Shown in pieces: positions 57,364-64,000 of a DNA stretch of 64,000 bases (its first letter is position 1; each line of letters opens with the position of its first letter). The notes beneath the pieces are model-generated. The model ran no database searches, had not been told where the DNA came from, and was given only the letters and a program-made list of their open reading frames with translations. Where the stretch lies: contig CAWGPY010000007.1 in NCBI GenBank assembly GCA_963824595.1, forward strand, positions 124,001 to 188,000. Reading direction: 5' to 3'. The DNA is from Cybelea sp963824595 (GTDB taxonomy: Bacteria; Vulcanimicrobiota; Vulcanimicrobiia; Vulcanimicrobiales; Vulcanimicrobiaceae). The position numbers were made by a program, and so were the translations under genes.

Positions 57364-57807
57364 TCCGCCGGTTCCTTCGTGCGGATCGCGGCGCCGCGAT
57401 CATCGAGTTCGCGATCGTCACGCCGGTGCTGATTGCGCTGCTGCTCGGAACCATCGAGGTTGGCCGCTATACCTACATGGGCATCGTCGCGGCGCACGCG
57501 GCCCACGCCGCGGTGCAGTATGCCGCGCAAAACCCCACCACGGCCTTGAACGTCACGGCGATCAAGAACGCCGCGACGGCCGACACACCCAACCCGTCGA
57601 GCTGGACCGTACGCCGACGCATCAGTGCCAAACCAACGGAGCTCCTATACAGTGCCCAGCCAACAATGTTCAAGCGATCTCGCCCGCCATGGTCTACTAC
57701 GTCCAGGTCAGCGTCACCGGTACGTTTACGTCGCTGCTGCAGTATCCCGACATCCGAACCACATCCCGGTCACGGCGACGGCGTCCATGCGGGTGACCAG
57801 TCAATGA
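57360..57807 (+). CDS. TadE-like pseudopilin, cassette B (first of two)
   Basis: About 148 residues. ATG 57360 overlaps the TadG-B stop. RGAAIIEFAIVTPVLIALLL then EVGRYTYMGIVAAHAAHAAV closely follows TadE-A. After SSWTV the frame shifts near 57610; the C-terminus is recovered as ISPAMVYYVQVSVTGTFTSL and NHIPVTATASMRVTSQ with the stop at 57807. Its product is probably cleaved by the prepilin peptidase and inserted in the pilus base or tip. Confidence 0.75.
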
Positions 57808-58233
57808 CGGCGTTCCGGCACGGGCAGCGCGGCGCGAGTTCCCCCGAGACGGCGATCGTCGTCGGCGTGCTGCTGCCACTGCTGCTGGGCATCGTCGAGT
57901 TCGGGCGGCGATGTACAGTTACGCCTTTGTCGCCCAGACGGCGCGTCAGGCGGCGCGTTGGGCGATCGTCCGCGGCTCGCAGTGCACGCTGCTGGATCAC
58001 TGCAATGCGACCTCCGACCAAGTCAATGCTTACGCGCAGAGCCTCGGCGAGGGTCGACGCCGGGTCTGACCGTTACGGCGACTGGGTCAACTGCCGCCGG
58101 GCAGTTCGGGGCACGCACCCGGCTGCGCCGTGTCGGTAACGGCGAGCTACACCTATATCCTCACGCTCATCCCGTTCCTCGCCAACGTGCACCTGCCGCT
58201 CTCGAGCACGCGCAGATGGTGATCTCGCAGTGA
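57804..58233 (+). CDS. TadE-like pseudopilin, cassette B (second, divergent type)
   Basis: About 142 residues. ATG 57804 overlaps the previous stop. QRGASSPETAIVVGVLLPLL then GIVEFGR; one-base shift near 57912 followed by MYSYAFVAQTARQAARWAIV then RGSQC, and further LIPFLANVHLPLSSTAQMVI ending at 58233. The Ser-Pro-Glu replaces the usual Ile-Val-Glu before the helix. Its partner in cassette C (62203) has the same layout; cassette A lacks this gene. Confidence 0.72.
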
Positions 58234-59617
58234 GACGCGCTCGTGGGTAACCTCGCGCTGCGCAATCCGCAGCTCCGATGCGCGCGGGCTGCTCGACCGC
58301 CATCCAGACGCCCGGCGGCAGCGTCGCGGCGTCGTTCGTGCTCGAGGGCTTCGACCACCGTCACGGCGTCGCGACGTCTCGCTGCGCATCATTAACTACA
58401 CGCGTTCCCTGCTGATCTGCCGCACATTCGTAATTGCCCGAGACGGCGAAGCGACCTTGGCGCATCCGATGCTGTGCGAGGTCCAGCCCCTCGCGACGAC
58501 CATCACGCAGGTGCCCATGTGGCCGCGCGACTACGCGTCGTTCGAACGCGCCATCGCCGAAGTCAGCGGCGAAGGCGTCCATTGCCTGGTCGAGGCGCCG
58601 GCGCCGTTCGCGCGCAAGCCCGATCGCGGGCGCACGCTGGCCGCAGCCTCGCTGCTGGCCGGCTTCGTCGCGCTCGGCACGGCGGGCGTGCTGCGCGCCG
58701 CAATGCCCCGCATCGACGCACTGGCGGTTCCCCCCGAGGCGCTGTCGGGCACCACGATTCGCGCCGAGTACGGCGCCGGCGGCGCCGGGAATCTCTCGTA
58801 TCTCGTCTTGGCGCCCGACGGCCGGCAGACGCAGGGCGGTGCGCTGGGCGACCGGTCGGGTTCGATCGCGATCGCGCTGCCGGCCTCATCGCAGCCCGGC
58901 GGATACACCGTGCGCGTGGCGATGGACGGCCCGCTCGGCCGCGCGTCCGAGACGCGCGTGATCAACGCGGTCTCGGGCGTTCGCGGCCGCGCACGCATCA
59001 ACGACATCTCGGTGAACCCAATCGTCGCGCGGCCCGGCGAAGCCGTGAACGTCGCCTACTCGGCGGCGGCCGACGGCGGCTACGTGCGGCTGGTCGGAGG
59101 CGACGGCACGATCTGGGCGCAGGAGCCGTTTTCGAGCGGCGGACAGACGCGGCTCATCGTCCCGCCGGTCGCGCCGGGCAGCGAGCTGCGCGTGCTGCTG
59201 CACGTGACGAAGAAGGGCACGACGGCGCAGTCGGTCGCGGGCTTAGTGGTCGGCGGAGCGGCGGCACACGCGGCTCCTGCCGTTGCATCGCCCCAAGTCG
59301 TCGCCGACGACGATCCGAACGCGGCGCCAGCGAACGCAAGCGCCGACGCGAACGGCACCTTCGTGGTGGTTACGAAGGCCGTGCAGAGCGGAGGCTCGAT
59401 TCAGGTGAAGATTCTCTCCCCGCGCAACGGAATGCGAATCTCGCTAATGGATCTGCAGTCGCACGAAGTAACGGGAGTCGATGCGGGCACGGCGGCCGAC
59501 GTGGTGACGCTGCGCGCGCCGACCGTATCGGTCGCGACGCGCTACATCGTGGAGGCGAGCTTTACCGACGGCTTCGGTCAGGAAACGATCGTCGCACCGG
59601 TGACCGTGCAGCCGTAA
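58230..59617 (+). CDS. Single-pass membrane protein with Ig-like/beta domains, linked to the Tad cassettes
   Basis: About 440-460 residues; the 5' part (58230-58440) is split by shifts and the exact start is unresolved, probably the GTG overlapping the upstream stop. From SLRIINYTRSLLICRTFVIA and GEATLAHPMLCEVQPLATTI the frame is clean. A membrane helix lies at AAASLLAGFVALGTAGVLRA, followed by beta-rich modules: LSGTTIRAEYGAGGAGNLSY, SVNPIVARPGEAVNVAYSAA, GSELRVLLHVTKKGTTAQSV, and a last one with VDAGTAADVVTLRAPTVSVA ending VAPVTVQP. Such modules may bind pilus or cell surface. No family assigned. Confidence 0.6.
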
Positions 59618-59644
59618 GCAAAGGCGCTAACAAGGGGGAGAAGG

Positions 59645-59674
59645 GGGGTGCGATCCGCAGATCGCGCCCCTTTT
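59645..59674 (+). terminator. Rho-independent terminator after the cassette A/B operon
   Basis: GGGGTGCGATC (59645-59655) pairs with GATCGCGCCCC (59660-59670) with one G-T wobble around a 4-nt loop, followed by TTTT. It lies 28 nt after the stop of the preceding gene and before the convergent flp gene. Confidence 0.8.
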
Positions 59675-59692
59675 CCTGCCCCTAGATAATGC

Positions 59693-59854
59693 TTACACTG
59701 AAGTTGCGACGGTGCTGAAAACCGAGCTCAGGTTCTTGCCGAGCGCCTGAACGGCGACCAGGGCGACCATTGCGATCAGGGCGACGAGCAGCCCGTACTC
59801 GACCATCGAGGCACCTTCGTCATCGCGAATCATGGATTTGAGCGTCTTGAACAT
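59693..59854 (-). CDS. flp: Flp-family pilin
   Basis: The protein has 53 residues and an intact frame. ATG 59854 with AAGGAG 9-10 nt upstream. DDEGASMVEYGLLVALIAMV has the cleavage site after Gly and the Glu/Tyr pair; the helix continues ALVAVQALGKNLSSVFSTVA to TSV. It is transcribed opposite to the flanking cassettes and converges on the terminator at 59645. The 200 nt upstream on its own strand contain TTGACG but no matching -10, so its promoter is not assigned. Confidence 0.88.
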   Translation of the reverse strand: MFKTLKSMIRDDEGASMVEYGLLVALIAMVALVAVQALGKNLSSVFSTVATSV

Positions 59855-60278
59855 TGTTTTCTTCTCCTTGAACGTGGCGAGCAGTAGTTAGCTGAGTGAA
59901 GAACGTCGCCGAGCGCGGCGATGTTGCGCGTCAACCGAACTTTTAAAGCCCGGACTCCGCACGCTGAAAACCGGCGAGGTTTCTAACCCCGCGCGGTGCC
60001 CCACCCTCGGCAAACGAGCAAGCCTCCGCTAACTAAAGCGGCGCTGCTCGCGCGCTTCTTTGGCCTCCGAGAGGCCGGGCACCTTCTAAGTTTGTTAAAA
60101 TTTGTTGACGCTTCAACGGCCCATCGGGCATAATGGGCGCCAGGCTGAAAAGCCGGCCGGCGGTCGTTCTTACGACCGTGCGATTTCCGTCATTGGGGCG
60201 GAACGCCGGCGGCAACCTTTACGTTCTCTGGTCGGGCCCCGAACGGGCCAGGCCGCACCTGGTGGGAGGAAACTACGC
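59855..60278. other. Divergent intergenic region between two flp genes
   Basis: This 424-nt gap contains no coding sequence that I can support. It holds the plus-strand promoter at 60105, a short hairpin GGCCTC/GAGGCC at 60062-60076, and a GC-rich leader of about 140 nt for the downstream pilin that can form several stems. Regulation of the two pilins from here is likely. Confidence 0.5.
60105..60134 (+). promoter_or_regulatory. Promoter of the fourth flp gene, Tad-type motif
   Basis: TTGACG (60105-60110) and CATAAT (60129-60134) are 18 nt apart. Upstream, TTTGTT is repeated at exactly 10-nt spacing (60091 and 60101). The same layout recurs at 60464. Confidence 0.65.
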
Positions 60279-60440
60279 ATGCGACGGACCCTCGAACTCC
60301 TGATCCGCGACGAGCGGGGCGCCTCGATGGTCGAGTATGGGCTCCTGGCCAGCCTGATCGCCATCGTCGCGCTGGTGGCCGTTCAGGCCCTCGGAAAGAA
60401 TGTGAGCACCCTCTATTCGTCCGTGGCGACCTCGGTCTAA
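60279..60440 (+). CDS. flp: Flp-family pilin
   Basis: The protein has 53 residues. ATG 60279 with GGGAGGA 8 nt upstream. RDERGASMVEYGLLASLIAI has the prepilin site, and the tail VQALGKNVSTLYSSVATSV is close to the pilin at 59693. It has its own promoter at 60105 and lies upstream of cassette C, which has a separate promoter. It is probably a paralogous pilin expressed with cassette C. Confidence 0.88.
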   Translation: MRRTLELLIRDERGASMVEYGLLASLIAIVALVAVQALGKNVSTLYSSVATSV

Positions 60441-60463
60441 GGTCCGAATTCTGTTAATTTCTG

Positions 60464-60493
60464 TTGACGCATTAGCAGGCGCGGTAGCATAAT
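60464..60493 (+). promoter_or_regulatory. Promoter of cassette C, Tad-type motif
   Basis: TTGACG (60464-60469) and CATAAT (60488-60493) with an 18-nt spacer; CTGTT repeated at 10-nt spacing just upstream. Layout and spacing are identical to the promoter at 60105. Confidence 0.65.
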
Positions 60494-60599
60494 GCAGGCA
60501 AAGCCGGGCCGTTGGCGGCCGGCTGAGGGAGCAAGGGGCACCGGCCGGATTTACGGCCGGGCCATTCGCTTGGAACGGGTTGATGCGGAGGATATCTGA

Positions 60600-61781
60600 A
60601 TGAGTCGTAAAGCACAGGCCGGCCAGATCATACCCCTGGTCGCGGTAACGCTGACCGGGCTGATGGGTTTCAGCGGGATGGCCGTGGACAACGGCTACTG
60701 GCAGTACACCCAGCGCCAGCAGCAGAGTGCGGCGGATAGCGCCGCGATCGGCGGCGCCCAATCGCTGGCCCTGGCGGGCTGCTCCGCCGGCGGAGGGACC
60801 GCGGCCGCGCTGTCGGACGCGACAAAGAGCGGCTTCACGACCGGCGGAACGACGACGGTCAACGCCTACAGCCCGCCGACCACCGGCCCGTACGCCGGCA
60901 ACACCTGCGCCGTGCAGGTGACGATCGGCGCGGATCATCCGACGTTTTTCTCGCACGTCCTCGGCTTTTCGAACATGCGAGAATCCACGACGGCAACCGC
61001 GCAACTCGTGGGCAGCAGCAATCCGATCACGATTCTGCTGGGCAACGGCACCAATAACCTCACCGGGGGAACCATCAGCGCGCCCGGCGGCAGCATCCTG
61101 ACGAACGGAACCTTCACCTGCGGCTCGCAGACAATCACGGCTGCCTCGATCGGTTACGCGGGCGCCGCGCCGAGCTGCACGAAGGCGAAGTTCGCGCAGG
61201 CGACGCCGTCGCCGATGGTACCGATCAAGAATCCGTGCCCGGAAATCTCGGGCTGTAACTACTTGGCGAACAATCCCCCGCCCACCACGAACTGTCAGAC
61301 GCTCAAGGGGAACATGAACGATACGCTGAGTCCGGGTTGCTATAACAACCTGACGATGGGCTCGTGCGGCACCGTGACGATGAAGCCGGGCGTGTACGTG
61401 CTCAACGGGACCAGCGATTTCAGCGGCACGGACTTCGTCGGTAACGGCATCACGTTCTACGTAACGGCCAACGCCACGCCTCCCGACTTCAGCAGTGCGG
61501 ACAGCGCGACGATGACGCCGCCGACGAGCGGCAGCTACAACGGCGTGCTCTACTACCAGGTGCCCGCGAACACGAAGGCGCCCGACTTCTCGGGCTCGTC
61601 CATAAACTTCAAGGGTCTCGTCTACGCGCCGACGGCGACGGGCGTGAACTTCGATGGCGCTAAAGGCAACTACATGCTGGGCGTCTTCGGCACGGCAAAC
61701 CTGAGCGACACCTCGACCTACACGTTCGGCACGCCGCCCGCAGGCAGCACGCTGATCAAGAACGTCGTACTGGCGCAATGA
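60600..61781 (+). CDS. TadG-like minor pilin with beta repeats, cassette C
   Basis: The protein has 393 residues and an intact frame; it is the reference copy for cassettes A and B. ATG 60600 with GGAGG about 10 nt upstream. N-terminal Tad domain AGQIIPLVAVTLTGLMGFSG, then VDNGYWQYTQRQQQSAADSA. Middle: GPYAGNTCAVQVTIGADHPT and FFSHVLGFSNMRESTTATAQ. C-terminal repeats: LTMGSCGTVTMKPGVYVLNG, GTDFVGNGITFYVTANATPP, DFSGSSINFKGLVYAPTATG, ending TPPAGSTLIKNVVLAQ. Here D-F-S-G replaces the N-F-N-G of the other copies. Probably a secreted or pilus-associated surface protein. Confidence 0.82.
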   Translation: MSRKAQAGQIIPLVAVTLTGLMGFSGMAVDNGYWQYTQRQQQSAADSAAIGGAQSLALAGCSAGGGTAAALSDATKSGFTTGGTTTVNAYSPPTTGPYAGNTCAVQVTIGADHPTFFSHVLGFSNMRESTTATAQLVGSSNPITILLGNGTNNLTGGTISAPGGSILTNGTFTCGSQTITAASIGYAGAAPSCTKAKFAQATPSPMVPIKNPCPEISGCNYLANNPPPTTNCQTLKGNMNDTLSPGCYNNLTMGSCGTVTMKPGVYVLNGTSDFSGTDFVGNGITFYVTANATPPDFSSADSATMTPPTSGSYNGVLYYQVPANTKAPDFSGSSINFKGLVYAPTATGVNFDGAKGNYMLGVFGTANLSDTSTYTFGTPPAGSTLIKNVVLAQ

Positions 61782-62206
61782 AGAGCCTTCGACGCTGTGA
61801 GTCCGGGGCCGCGCTCGTGGAGTTTGCGATCGTGGCGCCCGTGCTCTCGTTCCTCTTGATCGGCATGGTCGACTTCGGGCGCTTCATGTACGACGGTATC
61901 TTGGCCGCCAACGCGGCGCGGGCCGGCGTGCAGTACGGCGCCCAGACCTTGATCACGGCCAAAGATACCTCGGGTCAGCAAACGGCAGCGACGAACGATG
62001 CCGCCGGCCTGTCGGGCCTAACGGCGACGGCGTCGCAGCCGTGGTGCGAGATCAACGGGTCGGCCACGACCTGCGGCACGGCGAACTCGGTCGCTTTCGT
62101 GAAGGTGACGGTGACCGGCAGCTTTTCGCCGCTAATCAAGTATCCCGGCCTCCCCGCTACGTTTCCGGTGAGCGGCTCGGCCACGATGCGGGTGGAGCAG
62201 CAATGA
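61778..62206 (+). CDS. TadE-like pseudopilin, cassette C (first)
   Basis: The protein has 142 residues, intact. ATG 61778 overlaps the TadG-C stop (ATGA). ESGAALVEFAIVAPVLSFLL then MVDFGRFMYDGILAANAARA and GVQYGAQ. The C-terminus has VKVTVTGSFSPLIKYPGLPA and TMRVEQQ. The domain ends with a short beta region, as in TadE. It is cotranslated with its neighbours on both sides. Confidence 0.85.
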   Translation: MKSLRRCESGAALVEFAIVAPVLSFLLIGMVDFGRFMYDGILAANAARAGVQYGAQTLITAKDTSGQQTAATNDAAGLSGLTATASQPWCEINGSATTCGTANSVAFVKVTVTGSFSPLIKYPGLPATFPVSGSATMRVEQQ

Positions 62207-62655
62207 AGCGGCGCCACTCTCAACGCGGCAGCACGCTGCCCGAAATGGCCATCGCCGCCGGGGCGGCGCTCGCGCTGATCCTCGGCATCATGGACTTCGG
62301 ACGCGCACTTTACACCTATGGCTTCGTGGCCCAACTCGCGCGCGAGGGCGCGCGCTGGACCATCGTACGCGGCAGCACATCGTGCGCCAACAGCAACAAC
62401 AAGCTCGACAACTGCGGCCAGGCCGTGGCCAACATTCAGAGCTACATACGCGGCCTCTCCGAGGGCGCCACGACGCCGTCGAAAATTACGGCGACCGCCG
62501 CGCCAGTCAGCTGCCCGAACGGCGCCGCGGCGGCGATTTCGCCGGGGTGCACGGTCGCGGTGACGGTGACCTATCCGTTCGCGTTCATGCTGGGTTACGT
62601 GCCCAAGGCGCAGATCAACATGTCGAGCACCTCGACGATGGTCGTCGCCCAGTAG
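62203..62655 (+). CDS. TadE-like pseudopilin, cassette C (second, divergent type)
   Basis: The protein has 150 residues, intact. ATG 62203 overlaps the previous stop. QRGSTLPEMAIAAGAALALI then MDFGRALYTYGFVAQLAREG and ARWTIVRGSTSC are matched by the cassette B gene at 57804. The Leu-Pro-Glu before the helix is shared with that gene. A terminal segment VTYPFAFMLGYVPKAQINMS leads to STMVVAQ. It is followed by a strong terminator. Confidence 0.85.
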   Translation: MKRRHSQRGSTLPEMAIAAGAALALILGIMDFGRALYTYGFVAQLAREGARWTIVRGSTSCANSNNKLDNCGQAVANIQSYIRGLSEGATTPSKITATAAPVSCPNGAAAAISPGCTVAVTVTYPFAFMLGYVPKAQINMSSTSTMVVAQ

Positions 62656-62685
62656 TCGTCTCTCAGGTTCCCGTGTCTCCGACTT

Positions 62686-62722
62686 GGTGGCCGCTCCCGT
62701 AACCTCGCGGCCACCTTTTTTT
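62686..62722 (+). terminator. Rho-independent terminator after cassette C
   Basis: GGTGGCCGC (62686-62694) pairs perfectly with GCGGCCACC (62707-62715) around a 12-nt loop, followed by seven T. It separates the pilus locus from the convergent MFS transporter, whose stop codon lies in the T-run. Confidence 0.88.
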
Positions 62723-64000
62723 ATTCCGTCGCCAGAACCGGCGCGGGTTGGCGGTTCGGCGGCCTGACGAGGAAGATCAGCGGCGTCGAGAGCACGAAAA
62801 TAAGCGCCGTCACGCGGAAGAGATAGTCGTAGGCGATCATGGCGCTCTGCTGCGCCACCATCTGCGTCAGCGTCCCCACCGAGTAGCCGTGCGTCTGCGT
62901 GACGCCGGACGCCAGCACGTTCCACGCGACCGCGGTCTGATGCGTGAGCATCGTGGTGAGGATCGCGATGCCCAGGCTGCCCCCGAGCTGGCGCAGCAGC
63001 GTGAACACGCCGGTCGCGTTGGCGAGCTCGTGACGGGGCACGTCGCCGAGCGAGATCGTGGTGAGCGGCACGAAGAGAAAGCCCAGCGCGAAGCCCTGGA
63101 TGAGCCGCGGCCAGAAGACGTCCCAGTAGCCGGCCTGCACGGTGAGGCTTCCCAGCAGCCACGTGGACCACGCGAAGAGCAGCGTGCCGAAGACGATGGA
63201 CCAGCGGCCGTCAATGCGGTTGAGGATCCGGCCGATGATGAGCATCGAGACGGCGGTGGAGAGCGCGCCCGGCATCAGCGCCATGCCCGTGTCGAACGCC
63301 GTGAACCCGAGCGTGCCTTGGAAGAAGAGCGGCAAGATCAGCGCGGTTCCGAACAGGCCGAAGCCCATGATGATGCCGAGGAACGAGCCCACCGAGAACG
63401 ATCGGAATTTGAAGACGTTGAGGTCCACGATGGGATGCTTGTCGCGCAGCGCCTTGATCACGAACGAGATCAGCGCGACCACGGCGATCGCGGAGAACAG
63501 CAGGATCGTCTGCGATTGGAACCAGTCGTCGCGCTCGCCCTGCTCGAGCACGAACTGCAGCGACGCTAGGCCCGCGGTCAGCAGGCCCAGGCCGATCCAG
63601 TCAATGCCGCCCTTGGGCTTGGCGATGTATTTGGGGCTGGGGATGAACGCGAGCGTCATCAGGAACGCGACGATGCCGATGGGGATGTTGATGAAGAAGA
63701 TCAGCGGCCAGCTGGCGTTGTCGATCATCCAGCCGCCCAGGGTGGGACCGATGGCCGGACCGACCATCGCGCCCATCCCGAAGATCGCCATCGCCGCGCC
63801 GCGGCGCTCGACCGGGAACGTCTCGAAGAGGATGGCCTGCGCCGTGGGCTGCAGCGCGCCGCCCCCGAGTCCCTGGATCACGCGATAGAAGACCAGCACC
63901 CAGATCGAGCGCGCGGTGCCGCAGAAGAACGAGGCGACGGTGAAGAGCGCGAGCGACGCGGCGTAAAAGGTCTTGCGCCCGAGCAGCGCCGTGAGCCAGC
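62721..64000 (-). CDS. DHA2-type MFS drug:H+ antiporter (EmrB/QacA-like), 5' end outside window
   Basis: At least 426 residues are visible; the N-terminus is cut by the window edge. RVIQGLGGGALQPTAQAILF then RRGAAMAIFGMGAMVGPAIG, PTLGGWMIDNASW is the family motif C for antiporters with 14 helices. IFFINIPIGIVAFLMTL, MALMPGALSTAVSMLIIGRI and TLLRQLGGSLGIAILTTMLT are further conserved blocks of the DHA2 group. It extrudes drugs or metabolites across the inner membrane. It converges with the pilus locus and is not obviously related to it. Confidence 0.9.
   Translation of the reverse strand, partial: WLTALLGRKTFYAASLALFTVASFFCGTARSIWVLVFYRVIQGLGGGALQPTAQAILFETFPVERRGAAMAIFGMGAMVGPAIGPTLGGWMIDNASWPLIFFINIPIGIVAFLMTLAFIPSPKYIAKPKGGIDWIGLGLLTAGLASLQFVLEQGERDDWFQSQTILLFSAIAVVALISFVIKALRDKHPIVDLNVFKFRSFSVGSFLGIIMGFGLFGTALILPLFFQGTLGFTAFDTGMALMPGALSTAVSMLIIGRILNRIDGRWSIVFGTLLFAWSTWLLGSLTVQAGYWDVFWPRLIQGFALGFLFVPLTTISLGDVPRHELANATGVFTLLRQLGGSLGIAILTTMLTHQTAVAWNVLASGVTQTHGYSVGTLTQMVAQQSAMIAYDYLFRVTALIFVLSTPLIFLVRPPNRQPAPVLATE

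Noticed and set aside
60131..60600. Possible cyclic-di-GMP (GEMM) riboswitch in the flp/cassette C leaders because of GCAAAGCC-like pieces
   Set aside because: The tetraloop, its receptor and the P1/P1b stems could not be found; no consensus match over the required length.
1..64000. Insertion sequences, prophage or integrase genes
   Set aside because: No transposase, integrase or phage structural motif was seen on either strand, despite duplicated genes and repeats.

Overview
The window is about 64 kb of GC-rich (roughly two-thirds GC) bacterial chromosome with tight operons, many GTG starts and 1-8 nt stop/start overlaps. The gene content (many AcpA/phospholipase-like phosphoesterase lipoproteins, NHL-type propeller lipoproteins, a PNGase A homologue, a GloVer-repeat protein, an expanded GT87 family and a Tad pilus locus) suits an uncultured soil bacterium such as Candidatus Eremiobacterota (WPS-2). 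No rRNA or other decisive marker is present, so this placement is an inference.

Region 1 (0-33 kb) reads almost cleanly. It opens with five tandem phosphoesterase lipoprotein genes. Next come a TPR/aspartyl protease, a lipocalin-like Tat protein, an ICMT-type methyltransferase, two further phosphoesterases (one with its active site lost), two propeller lipoproteins, PNGase A and a STAS protein. At 17.7-19.9 kb lie a truncated membrane gene, a truncated glycine-rich protein and a broken GloVer protein. After these come RNase HI, a polysaccharide deacetylase, DUF3465, GNAT and Nudix genes, two GT4 glycosyltransferases, a tRNA-like element, a second ICMT, a GT2, an ATPase/BTAD regulator, a tandemly duplicated GT87 protein and a GT2 polyprenyl-phosphate-type transferase.

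Region 2 (33-45.8 kb, minus strand) is a surface-glycan operon: two SAM methyltransferases, a GT4, three GT87 proteins, a DUF2142-like protein, a PMT-like membrane protein, a DUF882 peptidase and a broken HerA-like ATPase. It runs on without a gap from the Tad pilus operon.

Region 3 (45.8-62.7 kb) is the Tad/Flp pilus locus. On the minus strand, in order of transcription, are a secreted protein, two flp pilins, cpaA, cpaB, cpaE, cpaF, tadB, tadC and a second prepilin peptidase. On the plus strand are the CpaC secretin and three paralogous TadG/TadE cassettes, with two more flp genes between the second and third. The window ends in a DHA2-type MFS transporter cut by the edge.

From about 33.0 to 58.4 kb almost every gene carries one or more single-base frameshifts although both halves of each protein stay recognisable. 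This looks like unpolished sequence rather than mass pseudogenisation. In those entries the coordinates give the full gene extent and the frameshifts are described. Working hypothesis: one transcription unit makes Tad pili plus lipid-linked-sugar glycosyltransferases that could decorate the pili or the cell surface.
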